The notes: generated by a model from the letters alone, not told the origin. DNA of 64,000 nt from Burkholderiales bacterium C2 (GCA_005503085.1 SCOI01000012.1:124001-188000); one strand, 5' to 3'; shown: positions 1 to 8,024, counted from the stretch's first letter. Numbers and translations are program-made.

Positions 1-1
1 G

Positions 2-142
2 GGCAAGTTGCTGGACGGTGTGTCCAAGGAGGAACGGATCAAGGAACTGCAGTCGTACTACGACATCGCGCAGAAAAGCCTGAAGGACGCCAAGGCGAAG
101 CTGGCCGAGCCGCCTGCCGCAGCGTCCGCAGCCGCGCCGTAA
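2..142 (+). CDS. C-terminal fragment of an unidentified protein (5' end outside window)
   Basis: An open frame enters from the window edge and ends at TAA (140-142), giving 46 visible residues. The visible part is charged and likely helical (repeated Lys/Glu with heptad-like Leu spacing) and ends in an Ala/Pro-rich tail. Such a tail resembles a linker or a disordered C-terminus. I do not recognise the protein. It lies 24 nt upstream of the next gene on the same strand, so it may be the first member of the accessory block that follows. Start, length and domain content cannot be judged. Confidence 0.6.
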   Translation, partial: GKLLDGVSKEERIKELQSYYDIAQKSLKDAKAKLAEPPAAASAAAP

Positions 143-166
143 CTCCACCATCTCCCAGGAGGCAAC

Positions 167-532
167 ATGGATCCGTCACCACTTAGACTGCTGGAGCTTT
201 TGAAGAGCGCAATCGAGCTGATGCAGTCAGAGAACAGCTACCTCGGCGGACTGCTGAGCAACCCGTTTCTCACGCCCCAGGACCGTATCGACATCGGGGT
301 GACACGTTCTCAGCTGGACATGGACATCGATAGCGTCAAGCACAAAGCGGCCGAGGTGCGAGATGCGTACCTGGGCGGCACCTTCCCGGAGGTCAAGCCG
401 AACGTCATCAAGGATGTCATGGATGCGACCGCGGCCCTGGGCGACAAACTTCGGAACGCGGCTCAACTGCAAGCCATGTTGGCGGCCACTGCCGGGTTCC
501 TGGGTGTCATCAACGCGCTGGTGAAGCCGTAG
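167..532 (+). CDS. Small helical hypothetical protein (121 aa)
   Basis: The ATG at 167 follows a good ribosome binding site (AGGAGG at 157-162). The protein is predicted to be mostly alpha-helical. It has an amphipathic N-terminus, a central charged segment and a hydrophobic, Gly/Ala-rich C-terminal stretch (about residues 100-118) that could touch a membrane or pack in a bundle. There is no signal peptide, no Cys and no recognisable catalytic motif. It lies between a C-terminal gene fragment and the pseudoprotease gene, on the same strand and with the same weaker GC bias as the ATPase genes downstream, so I infer it belongs to the same accessory unit. The 364 nt gap before the next gene argues against simple operonic coupling. 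Function unknown. Confidence 0.7.
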   Translation: MDPSPLRLLELLKSAIELMQSENSYLGGLLSNPFLTPQDRIDIGVTRSQLDMDIDSVKHKAAEVRDAYLGGTFPEVKPNVIKDVMDATAALGDKLRNAAQLQAMLAATAGFLGVINALVKP

Positions 533-896
533 CTCGGTCGATGTCGATCCGACAGCCGCGCAGAAAGGGCTGCAGGCCAGTGGATTCGCGTGGCGCAACT
601 TATGGACCACGGCGATCTCCAGAAAGACCGCTTCGCAGCGGTTGCCGTCTTCGGCCATCAGCCACCGAATTCACGCTCTCTGGTATGAAGCAGGCGCCGA
701 CGCACCTGGCCGGCTGACTGGTTCAGCGACCGGTGTCAAGGGTGTTGCGGTCGCCCACCCAGGCTGCGCGGCAGTCGCCATCGAACGAAAGGCGCCGTGA
801 CTTGAGGGATTGCTGGCCTTTTAGAACCGGGGTCGGCTCCTTATACTGATTCGCTACCCAGGCAGAGGGGCTCATTGTCGAAGTGGAGGGTTGGCG
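533..896 (+). other. 364-nt intergenic region
   Basis: No open frame in this stretch has coding character. A frame on the minus strand that runs in from the preceding gene has no ribosome binding site and looks like a shadow. The right end holds the proposed promoter and ribosome binding site for the pseudoprotease operon. I see no terminator with a T-tract after the 121-residue gene. No clear repeat or attachment site was found. Confidence 0.5.
820..847 (+). promoter_or_regulatory. Possible sigma70-type promoter of the pseudoprotease-ATPase operon
   Basis: A good -10 hexamer (TATACT, 842-847) is preceded at a 16-nt spacing by a weak -35-like hexamer (TTTAGA, 820-825). Transcription would start near 854, leaving a leader of about 43 nt before the ATG at 897. 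It is the best promoter-like match in the gap. The -35 is poor, so this is a suggestion only. Confidence 0.3.
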
Positions 897-2483
897 ATGG
901 CTGCTTCCAGTGCCGGCCGATCGAGTGGGAGGCGGATGAGCGAGGTAATCATTCCGTTCGCGACCAGGGCGGTGCTCTCAGGGTTGCTGCTGCTGCTGGC
1001 GGTTGTCCTCGCTTGGCAGGCTTACCGAATGTGGTTCAACAAGTCGCTGGTGCTGACCCCTTTTGACTTTCTAGAGGCAGGCACACCGTCCGTTCCTGCT
1101 GGCGAGCAGTTCTCGAGAATGGTCCGCGCCGACCTAGTCCAGCTTGCCGATCTCTACAGCGCCGGCCAAGTAGTCAACCAGGCGGCAGTCCCGGCCTCGG
1201 CACCCGGGTCCGTCCCGCCGATGGAACTGCCCGTCCTTTTCGACGTTTCTTTTTTTGAATCCGTCGAACTCAAGGCATACGGGGTGGAGTTCGGCTCGAT
1301 CTTCAAGGCCTTGCGGCGGCATCTGGAGTCACCCAGCGAGATCTCGGGCAGCGTCACGCATCAAGGAACTGCCTACACCGTGTTCGCGGAATCCAGACAG
1401 TCGGGCCTTGGCGCCAAGGGCACACATCGGTGGAACATCCCGTACGCAAAGGACCTGCCAGAGGCGTCGCGGAAGCTCGCATGCAACGTTTTCCGCCACC
1501 TTACCGCAAGCGACAAGAGCAACCATCGTGACGCCCCATTGTACCGGGCGGTGGACGACGAGGAGTTCTACCTCTTCAACGTCGCTCTCGCCGCATACGA
1601 ACAGTACCGTCAACGCAAGGCCACCCTGGCGGACGCTGACGCGTCGGCCATCCTCGCAGCTGCAGACAAGCCACTGGAGAGTTTGCTCAAGCGCGAAGTC
1701 GTGAGCTTTCCCTACGTGCACAAGTTGGCTGCACTGGTGTTTTTCGAGCAGAAGAAGTACGACGCGGCGGAGGAAGAGCTCACGCTGCACCTGGCATGGC
1801 TCAAGGGCGAGGGGCGCGATCAGGGCCCGGCCCGGGAGTTGCTCGCCAAGATCAAGTCAACTAGCCTGCAAAAAAATCCTGCGATCAGCCGCGCCAGGCC
1901 GCTTCAGCCTGGAACAAGCGTCGGATCCTTGATCGACAACAAGGCCGTTGGAATGATCTGCTGTTTCGCAAAGGCTGCCGACGGCACCCGATACGCGGTC
2001 AGCGCGGCGACCGCACTTGGAACCGCGTCTGACGCGAGGGTCGTCCAGCCAGCAGTGCGCGATGGCGGAATCGCGGCTGATGTGATTGGTGAGCGCGACA
2101 AGGTGACGGAGACGGTTGCGCTCGTCAAGCTCAAGGCAGGCACGAAATGGAAGAAGGAGATTCCGGAGTTGGGCGTCATCAATGGCCTGGCTTCGAAGCT
2201 CGCTGCCGGCGACTCGGTCGTCGCCTACGGCTTCGATGGCAAGCGGCACGAGGGCACGGTGATAAGCACCGGGAACCCGGTGAACGTCAATGTTGAAGGT
2301 AAAAAGATTACCGTCAAGAACGCGACCGTGACGTCCATCGTCTCCGGTGGGGAACTGGGAGGGCCGGTGCTAACCACGGATGGCAAGCTCGTCGGCATGA
2401 TTTTCGGTTCAAGTGGGACCACGACGGTGGTCGCACCCGTGGAACAGGTGCTCAAAGACCTGGGACTGGAAATGGTGAAGTAG
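897..2483 (+). CDS. Membrane-anchored trypsin-fold pseudoprotease
   Basis: The ATG at 897 is chosen because GGAGGG (885-890) lies 6 nt upstream; a TTG at 891 is too close to it. This gives 528 aa. A single membrane helix (about residues 25-46, rich in Leu/Val) is followed by an unrecognised alpha/beta region. Residues about 345-525 resemble a chymotrypsin/trypsin-2 fold: a VSAA-type strand, an ALVKL strand, and a GGP motif before a VGMIFG strand. The three catalytic positions look replaced by eye: Thr372 for His (in VSAATAL), Thr406 for Asp (in TVALVK), and Leu487 for the nucleophilic Ser (GELGGP instead of GDSGGP). I therefore infer a non-catalytic, binding or sensing domain. A region around residues 255-330 has TPR-like helices. 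The next gene starts 4 nt after the stop, so it is co-transcribed with the two ATPases. Confidence 0.75.
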   Translation: MAASSAGRSSGRRMSEVIIPFATRAVLSGLLLLLAVVLAWQAYRMWFNKSLVLTPFDFLEAGTPSVPAGEQFSRMVRADLVQLADLYSAGQVVNQAAVPASAPGSVPPMELPVLFDVSFFESVELKAYGVEFGSIFKALRRHLESPSEISGSVTHQGTAYTVFAESRQSGLGAKGTHRWNIPYAKDLPEASRKLACNVFRHLTASDKSNHRDAPLYRAVDDEEFYLFNVALAAYEQYRQRKATLADADASAILAAADKPLESLLKREVVSFPYVHKLAALVFFEQKKYDAAEEELTLHLAWLKGEGRDQGPARELLAKIKSTSLQKNPAISRARPLQPGTSVGSLIDNKAVGMICCFAKAADGTRYAVSAATALGTASDARVVQPAVRDGGIAADVIGERDKVTETVALVKLKAGTKWKKEIPELGVINGLASKLAAGDSVVAYGFDGKRHEGTVISTGNPVNVNVEGKKITVKNATVTSIVSGGELGGPVLTTDGKLVGMIFGSSGTTTVVAPVEQVLKDLGLEMVK

Positions 2484-2487
2484 CGCA

Positions 2488-3459
2488 ATGGCAGCTGGAT
2501 ACAAGGAAGCCTTCGGCCTTGCTGACAACCCGTTCGGGCCAGCCAGACCCGTGCCCGGGCTACCGGTGCCGCTGACGGCCAATCTGCAGGTCCGACCGCT
2601 GATGCTGCATAGGAACCCGAAGCTGAACGATCTCTACTGTGAGAGCCTGTCGTCGTTTCAGGATGCTTGCAAGAAGTTGGAAGTCGCGCTCGAGGTGGCG
2701 GGGTACACGGCCAACCCGCCTGATCGTGGGACGGCCTCCTACCTCGTTTCTATCGCTGGCGACCGGGGCGCCGGAAAGACGACGCTAGCCTCCCGGATGA
2801 TCCAGATGATGCAACTGCGCGCACCGCAGGGCGGATCGGCGTGGGTGGTTGAAGAACTGCTGCTGAACTCTACCCAGGAGACCGTAGACGAGCAGGGCGC
2901 GAAACTCAAGGCTTTGGAGGCGAAGATCATCGGGCAGCCGCCCGAATACGTATGCATTCTGGTTGATGATCTGCGGGCGGACGCCTACGCCAACGTCGCA
3001 GCGATGTACGACAACCTGCTGAATCACACCGTCGTCTTCATCGTGTTCACGAGTTGGGACCCGAAGATGCCCGAGCAGATCGACAAAGCACTGCACCCGG
3101 TCCACAAGTTCGACATTCCGCCCCTTTCGCCCGACGACGCGGTGGCGTTCGTCAACTCGCGTTACCAGTTCTTCCGCTCAAAGCCGGGCAACGGTCTGAG
3201 CGCTGAGCCATTCTTTCCCTTTGACGAGGAAGACATTCGAACCGCCGTAGCGGTGCGCGTCATCAGCGGCTCAGCAAACACCGGTCCCATCAGTCTGCGC
3301 ATGTTTGCAAGCATCCTCCAATCTGCGCTCCTGAAGCGACTGCAGGAAATCGCAGCGGACAATGACGATGCGTTCGATGTGCAGGCGATACCTCTCGACA
3401 AGCTGCGGTCCATGAAGATCAAGCTGGCGCAGGCATACGAGGTCGTGGTGCGTCAATGA
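2488..3459 (+). CDS. AAA-type P-loop ATPase of the accessory block
   Basis: This is a 323-aa cytoplasmic protein with Walker A GDRGAGKT (residues 91-98) and Walker B-like VCILVDD (155-161). An N-terminal segment containing NPFGP recalls the lead-in of ExeA/GspA-like AAA proteins, but I cannot assign it to a family. The stretch between the Walker motifs is short, and the C-terminal third is helical, as in AAA lid domains. It has no membrane helix. The ATG lies 4 nt after the pseudoprotease stop, and the gene overlaps the next by ATGA (3456-3459), so the three proteins are probably made in a fixed ratio and act together. I infer that it powers or gates the membrane complex. Substrate unknown. 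Confidence 0.8.
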   Translation: MAAGYKEAFGLADNPFGPARPVPGLPVPLTANLQVRPLMLHRNPKLNDLYCESLSSFQDACKKLEVALEVAGYTANPPDRGTASYLVSIAGDRGAGKTTLASRMIQMMQLRAPQGGSAWVVEELLLNSTQETVDEQGAKLKALEAKIIGQPPEYVCILVDDLRADAYANVAAMYDNLLNHTVVFIVFTSWDPKMPEQIDKALHPVHKFDIPPLSPDDAVAFVNSRYQFFRSKPGNGLSAEPFFPFDEEDIRTAVAVRVISGSANTGPISLRMFASILQSALLKRLQEIAADNDDAFDVQAIPLDKLRSMKIKLAQAYEVVVRQ

Positions 3460-5810
3460 ACAAGAGCAAGCTCAACCCGTTCCCGGACTACCCGGTCACG
3501 AGACTGATGGACAGTCGCGAGGCCGGCCCGGCCACCGTCCTCACGCCTGGAGTAAGGGCGGGTCGGGAACTTGTAGACAAGTTCGTCAGCGGCCTTCATC
3601 AAGTGCCTCAGGGCGCGCAGACCGGCGCGGCACTGTGCGCGGTTCGTGGCGACTATGGAACGGGCAAGACGTTCCTGCTAAATGACGTGGCAGCCTACCT
3701 GTGCCAGACCTGTGGCACTACGAGTCCGCCCACCATCCTTCGCGCAACCTGTATCGAAACGGATCCCCTGTCATGGTTCAAGTCGAAGGTGGGACAGCGG
3801 CTCGACGAACTTCCTCTGGGCGAGATCGCGCTGCGCCTGTACGGCCGCGCCGGGGCGGTCGTTGCCGGTAGGACGGCGCTGACGGACTCCGCTGTAGCGT
3901 TGCTACAAGCGGATCCAACGCGGATCCGCGACCTCATCCGGAGCAACCAGCTCAGTGTTGATGAGGTGGGTCGGGAGTTCCAGAAGCAGTTGGACGTGGT
4001 CTGCAAAGACTATGACGAAACTGTGCGACGCGTCCTGGCCCGCCTGGTGGCGTCAGAGACCGAACGCACGGCGCGACAATGGATCAGCGGAGTCGCACTC
4101 AGTGCTCGAGACGCCGAGTTGCTCGGCGTGCCGACGGAGATCGACTCGGCCGACCGTGTGTCATCGCTCATTGGCGCCATCGCCGCTATGCACCGAGCGG
4201 TCGGCCGGCCCTTTGTGCTGCTCGTTGACGAGTTGGAGCACTTCGCACGGCATGACATTGCACAGAGATCCTGGAGCAACGTCACTTGGCTAAAGCGACT
4301 GCTCGAGCACCTAGGTGATGCAGGTGCCCTTGCGCTGGTGGCGGGGCACTGGGACGCCTGGAAAACAACGGCGGACTACCTCGACCGGTTCCCCCAGCAC
4401 TCGCCGATCGACTTGGTGAAGCTCAAGGCGAACGACGTCGCGGAAATCGTCGAACGCTTCCTCGGCGCACGGCCGGTCCACTTCGGAGAGCAGCAATGCC
4501 GTGCGATCGCGACGGCAACCGGCGGAAATATGCGCCGTGTCATGTCCCTCTGCAACCTTCTGTTCAGGCAGACGGACGGTTTTGCCTTGCCACTGACCGA
4601 GGCTGCGATCCAAGCTGCGTGGCTGTCCGTCGCACAACGCATCCCGCAAGAGCAGGCCCTCGAGGAGACTGCCAGCTTGCTTGACAAGAGGGGCTTCGAA
4701 ACCAGCACGGAGTCGCTCTTCGGGAACCTGCACTTTGACCTGGTCGCCCGGCGCGCAGACGGTCGCGTGATCCTTCTGGAAGCAAAACACGCCGATACGC
4801 AGGGCGCTCATTACGATGCGGCGCGCCGCTTTATCGACAAGCTCGATCAGGTGACAAGGGACAATCCCAAGAGCATCGGCATGTTCTTGGTCAATGGCAG
4901 CGTCGACGATGAGTTGCTCCGCGTGCTGCGCAGCGGTGGCCGAACCAACGTCAGATGGTTTGACCTCACGGCTCGTGACGTCCTCAGTCGAATCGAAACC
5001 GAGATCGCATCGCTCGATGGTGTGATGCTATCGCCGACCCGGAGTTCCGCTGATCTGCACCAGGCCGGCCCGGCTACGACTGCAGCCGCTTTGCCGACCG
5101 CCGTCCTTGCACCCGCCACGGCCCCAATCGCCGCGCCGGCCGATGCGCAGCTCGCTGCCCTCCAGCAGGCGACGGCCAGCCTCGAAAGGCAACTTCGAGA
5201 ACTGGACGCGAGGCGTGGCCGCGAGGTGCAGGAGTTGCAAGAGCGGCTGTCCAGGGCAAGCCAAGCAAACAGCGAGCGGCATGGCTCTCCTCGCCAGGAA
5301 TCGATCCAGCAGGAAACCGACGTGAGTCGGGAACGTGCGCGTGCGCGCTACGAGGCATTGCTTGAGCAACCTTCGATTCACAACAAGCTGCGTTACTTCG
5401 GCCCCGCGCTCACGATAGGAATCCTCTACGTCGCATGCGGACTATTGGCATTGCTCTTCGACGAAAGAATCCTCTCGGCGCTGCGTGTGCAAATGGACCC
5501 GAGACTCATGCAATCGCTGATGATCATCTTCGGGGTGATGACGGCACTCTCCGGTTTCTGGCTGATCTGGCGCCGCTATGCAGTCATTGCGGAGTACTTC
5601 GAAACCACCCGCCGCACGATACGGGACCTTTATCTGCGTGACGTTCCCATTAGTGAACTAGAGCGAGTAAGCGCCATTTTTCGCCGATCCATAGAGTCAG
5701 AGGGAGTCGGCAATGCGCGTCGCGAGGCGGTAGAGAAGCTCAAGCAGAGCAACTTCTCTGAAGAGGTGAGAAATTACGTTGCTGAGAACGTGGAGCGGAG
5801 GGTCTACTGA
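3456..5810 (+). CDS. P-loop ATPase / PD-(D/E)xK-like nuclease / coiled coil / two-helix membrane protein
   Basis: 784 aa. Walker A GDYGTGKT is at residues 65-72 and Walker B FVLLVDELEHF at 253-263, in a layout that recalls KAP- or ORC/STAND-like NTPases. After a helical lid comes FD(428)LVARRADGRVILLE(442)AK(444), which matches the D...ExK core of PD-(D/E)xK nuclease folds (Mrr/RecB-like). A polar Ala/Pro linker (about 520-560), a coiled coil (about 563-605) and two membrane helices (about 647-669 and 685-708) follow, with a charged helical tail. The nuclease assignment rests on motif spacing only and is inferred. The start overlaps the preceding stop by 4 nt. The pairing of an NTPase with a nuclease-like domain is typical of conflict systems, but this exact architecture is not one I know. 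Confidence 0.75.
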   Translation: MNKSKLNPFPDYPVTRLMDSREAGPATVLTPGVRAGRELVDKFVSGLHQVPQGAQTGAALCAVRGDYGTGKTFLLNDVAAYLCQTCGTTSPPTILRATCIETDPLSWFKSKVGQRLDELPLGEIALRLYGRAGAVVAGRTALTDSAVALLQADPTRIRDLIRSNQLSVDEVGREFQKQLDVVCKDYDETVRRVLARLVASETERTARQWISGVALSARDAELLGVPTEIDSADRVSSLIGAIAAMHRAVGRPFVLLVDELEHFARHDIAQRSWSNVTWLKRLLEHLGDAGALALVAGHWDAWKTTADYLDRFPQHSPIDLVKLKANDVAEIVERFLGARPVHFGEQQCRAIATATGGNMRRVMSLCNLLFRQTDGFALPLTEAAIQAAWLSVAQRIPQEQALEETASLLDKRGFETSTESLFGNLHFDLVARRADGRVILLEAKHADTQGAHYDAARRFIDKLDQVTRDNPKSIGMFLVNGSVDDELLRVLRSGGRTNVRWFDLTARDVLSRIETEIASLDGVMLSPTRSSADLHQAGPATTAAALPTAVLAPATAPIAAPADAQLAALQQATASLERQLRELDARRGREVQELQERLSRASQANSERHGSPRQESIQQETDVSRERARARYEALLEQPSIHNKLRYFGPALTIGILYVACGLLALLFDERILSALRVQMDPRLMQSLMIIFGVMTALSGFWLIWRRYAVIAEYFETTRRTIRDLYLRDVPISELERVSAIFRRSIESEGVGNARREAVEKLKQSNFSEEVRNYVAENVERRVY

Positions 5811-6005
5811 GGCAACGCTGAACAAGCTGCCGATTTCCTGGATCTCGGCGAGCACGTTGCGCGGTGCGCGACGGCAAGCGCGCTGAAGGTCGCTCGATGC
5901 CGCAGATCGGCGACATGGCTGGTCACTCCCCTTGTTTCGGTCCGGTTGATTTCAGAGGGTGTGCGGTTCAGTTTTCAACGCGAGTCGACAGCGGGCATGA
6001 ATCTG
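5811..6005. mobile_element. Possible decayed end of an IS21-family element
   Basis: Between the accessory operon and the next gene lies a stretch without coding character. Two segments, around 5920-5945 (TGGTCACTCCCC, then TTGTTTCGG) and 5963-5990 (TTCAGTTTTCAACGCGAGT, then CGACAGC), resemble the repeated GGTGGTCA-type terminal sequences of IS21-family elements as I remember them. No istA or istB frame remains. If correct, it marks the right edge of the accessory block. This is recognition from memory without a search. Confidence 0.25.
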
Positions 6006-6088
6006 CCGAAACAGTGGCCGGCGCCAGCTAGACTCGTCGTGGGCTTGGCCCCTTGTCCCATCGCTCACCCAAACGACTGGAGATCAGC

Positions 6089-6334
6089 ATGACGCTACCT
6101 TCCTACCTCGCTGCAGCGGCCTTGATGGTGTCGAGCGCGGCGTTTGCCTTCCACTGTCCCGCCGACATGAAGAAGATCGACGAGGCCATGGCCAAGAGCC
6201 CCAAGCTCACGGCCGAGCAGATCAGTGATGTGAAGAAGCTGCGCGCCGACGGCGAAGCCTTGCACAAGGCCGGCAAGCACCAGGAGTCGGTCGACACGCT
6301 GGCCAAGGCGATGAAGATCCTCGACATCAAATAG
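6089..6334 (+). CDS. Small secreted hypothetical protein (81 aa)
   Basis: The ATG at 6089 is preceded by GGAG (6079-6082), a better start than the in-frame TTG at 6053. Residues 1-20 form a signal peptide ending in an AFA-type cleavage site. The mature part is about 60 residues, helical, charged (many Lys/Asp), with one Cys near the N-terminus. Its second half (LHKAGKHQESVDTLAKAMKIL) reads like a single TPR helix pair. It is likely periplasmic. Function unknown; no operon partner. Confidence 0.65.
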   Translation: MTLPSYLAAAALMVSSAAFAFHCPADMKKIDEAMAKSPKLTAEQISDVKKLRADGEALHKAGKHQESVDTLAKAMKILDIK

Positions 6335-6340
6335 AGCCCT

Positions 6341-6366
6341 CCCGGCCGCCGCAACAGGGGGCCGGG
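6341..6366. terminator. GC-rich hairpin between convergent genes
   Basis: CCCGGCC (6341-6347) pairs with GGCCGGG (6360-6366) around a 12-nt loop, just after the stop of the secreted protein and before the 3' end of the minus-strand gene. No T-tract follows on either strand, so it may only stabilise 3' ends. Confidence 0.3.
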
Positions 6367-6375
6367 GCCTTGCCG

Positions 6376-6570
6376 CTAGCTTTTCGGCGCGGCGGGCTTG
6401 TCGACCGGCCCATCCGCCCCGGTATTGCCCAGCTCCGGATGGCTGCGATTGACATCGCCCGGCGCCTCCGGGCCGGTCTGCCCCGTCTCGCCGAGACGAT
6501 GGTCTTCGTTGTCGTGTTCGAGCCCGCCCTGCAGGCCGGGCGGAAAGTCCTGCTGTCTGCGTCCACTCAT
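6376..6570 (-). CDS. Small hydrophilic hypothetical protein (64 aa)
   Basis: A short minus-strand frame whose ATG (6568-6570) is preceded at 8 nt by AAGGAG, a strong ribosome binding site and the main reason for calling it. The product is very hydrophilic, Gly/Pro/Asp/Asn-rich and probably disordered, with no hydrophobic segment. Small soluble proteins of this composition occur in many Burkholderiales and resemble stress-associated hydrophilins. I do not recognise a named family. It is convergent with the upstream gene and divergent from the next. Confidence 0.5.
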   Translation of the reverse strand: MSGRRQQDFPPGLQGGLEHDNEDHRLGETGQTGPEAPGDVNRSHPELGNTGADGPVDKPAAPKS

Positions 6571-6617
6571 GATGCGAACTCCTTGGAAATCCATGCTTCG
6601 CGACAGGCCCAGTATGG

Positions 6618-7064
6618 ATGGATATGAAAATGGAGCAAACCCTCCCGACACCAGCCATGCAAAAAGATCCCTGCCAAGCCCTGCGCATCGCGCTCCTCGA
6701 CCTGCATCGCGTGCTGGTTGAGTTGGAGCGGCGCCAGTACGAGAAACAGCACGGCCGGCAATCGTCCGGCGACTTCCTGCAGGTGATGGCCTATGCCGAT
6801 GAGATGCGTTGGCTCGAACCACTGAGCCGTCTGATCGTGATGCTGGACGAAGCGCTGGATGGTGACGGCGACGCCCTCTCGGCCCCGGCGGCCGTGGCCC
6901 AGCGCGCCCGCGAGCTGCTGAGCCTGGACCGGCACAGCAGCGAGCTCTTCACGACGCGCTATCTCTGGCATTTCGATGTGGCACCGGAATTGGTGCAAGC
7001 GCATGCGTTGGCGCTGGCGGCGCTCAAGCGTGCCGGGTCGTCGGTCCCCCAAGCTGGGACCTGA
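6618..7064 (+). CDS. Hypothetical protein (148 aa)
   Basis: A soluble, mostly helical protein without signal peptide or membrane segment. Several in-frame Met codons near the N-terminus (6618, 6624, 6630, 6657) leave the start uncertain, and none has a convincing ribosome binding site. The body contains a conserved-looking helical core with many acidic residues, Trp and His. No catalytic motif is recognised. It diverges from the small hydrophilic gene with only 47 nt between the two starts, so the two may share a promoter region. Confidence 0.55.
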   Translation: MDMKMEQTLPTPAMQKDPCQALRIALLDLHRVLVELERRQYEKQHGRQSSGDFLQVMAYADEMRWLEPLSRLIVMLDEALDGDGDALSAPAAVAQRARELLSLDRHSSELFTTRYLWHFDVAPELVQAHALALAALKRAGSSVPQAGT

Positions 7065-7096
7065 GCGCTCGCGCCCGGCGGCCCGGCTTCGATCGT

Positions 7097-7606
7097 TCAG
7101 GCGCTGATCGGCCGGCTGGCCGAGCGGCGCGCCGCACGCAGCCGGCGCACCTGCAGCGTGGCGCCGATCAGGAACAGCAGGAAGATCACACCGACCACCT
7201 TCTCGAGCTTCGGGTCCTCCGGGCTGCTGAACAGCGGTGCGCCGCTGGGCAGGCGGGTGAAGGTTTCGGTGACGCCGGGGATCATGTGGAAGAACACCGT
7301 CAGCGAGTAGCTGACCGTCTCGACATAGGGCGCGGCGTGGCCCAGCAGCCGGCTGTGGCCGGCCACGGTGGCCAGGCCCAGCACCAGCAGGGTCACGATG
7401 CCCAGCACATGGGGCTTGCCGAAGCCGCCGTGCTCGAAGATGCCGAAGCCGGTCAGGCAGGTCAGCACCGTGGCCCAGATATAGAGCTTGCCGACCGGCC
7501 GGTCCGGCAGGATGGCCCTGTCGCGCAGCAGGGCGACCAGGGCGGCGGCCAGCGCCACCAGGCTGATCAGGGTGTGGATGAAGCCGAGCGTCGTCAGTCC
7601 GAACAT
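7097..7606 (-). CDS. Four-helix integral membrane protein, function unknown
   Basis: The start at 7606 is chosen because AAGGAG lies just upstream and the reading begins directly with a hydrophobic helix; a longer upstream extension lacks a site. The product has 169 aa. It has about four membrane helices (roughly residues 3-25, 38-58, 68-88 and 135-155), short loops, two His/Gly-rich loop motifs (EHGGFGKPH and GHSRLLGH) and a basic C-terminal tail. The paired loop histidines could bind a metal or haem, but I see no known family signature. Monocistronic. Confidence 0.6.
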   Translation of the reverse strand: MFGLTTLGFIHTLISLVALAAALVALLRDRAILPDRPVGKLYIWATVLTCLTGFGIFEHGGFGKPHVLGIVTLLVLGLATVAGHSRLLGHAAPYVETVSYSLTVFFHMIPGVTETFTRLPSGAPLFSSPEDPKLEKVVGVIFLLFLIGATLQVRRLRAARRSASRPISA

Positions 7607-7865
7607 GGGGTTCTCCTTGAGGCGATGAGGTTCAGCGCCGAGCTTGGGTTGCCATGGGCTGACCATGCCCCAGTTTCGCCTTCTTTGGATCCGTCGTGTG
7701 GCCTGCCGCCGGCTCGGCCGTAAGAGGCAGACAAGGGTGTTTCCAGCCTGTGTAGGACGCCAACCCGGCCGCGACCCGCTACCCGACTACGCCCGATGGC
7801 GTATCCGGACTACCGTCGGTCGGCCGGGGCGGCCCTACTGTCGAGGTCTTCATAAGGAGACCTTC

Positions 7866-8024
7866 ATGGCACTCAGCACCATCCTGCTCATCGTCCTCAT
7901 CCTGTTCCTGATCGGCGCGCTGCCCTCCTGGCCGCACAGCCGCAGCTGGGGTTATGGCCCCAGTGGCGGCCTGGGCCTGGTCGTTGTGATCGTGATCGTG
8001 CTGTTGCTGCTGGGACGGATCTAG
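7866..8024 (+). CDS. DUF3309-family small membrane protein
   Basis: 52 aa with an ATG at 7866 preceded by AAGGAG. It is built from two hydrophobic helices flanking a WPHSRSWGYGPSGG loop. This layout (LLxxLP-W-(P/S)-S-WGYxPSGG followed by a second helix) is the signature of the DUF3309 family, common in Proteobacteria and often linked to stress or envelope conditions. It lies in the inner membrane. The gap of about 260 nt upstream separates it from the divergent membrane protein and shows no clear promoter. It overlaps the 3' end of the MFS gene on the other strand by 4 nt. Confidence 0.8.
   Translation: MALSTILLIVLILFLIGALPSWPHSRSWGYGPSGGLGLVVVIVIVLLLLGRI

Noticed and set aside
227-658. Minus-strand frame overlapping the 121-residue gene and the following gap
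   Set aside because: No ribosome binding site and no coding character; the plus-strand gene has a strong AGGAGG site.
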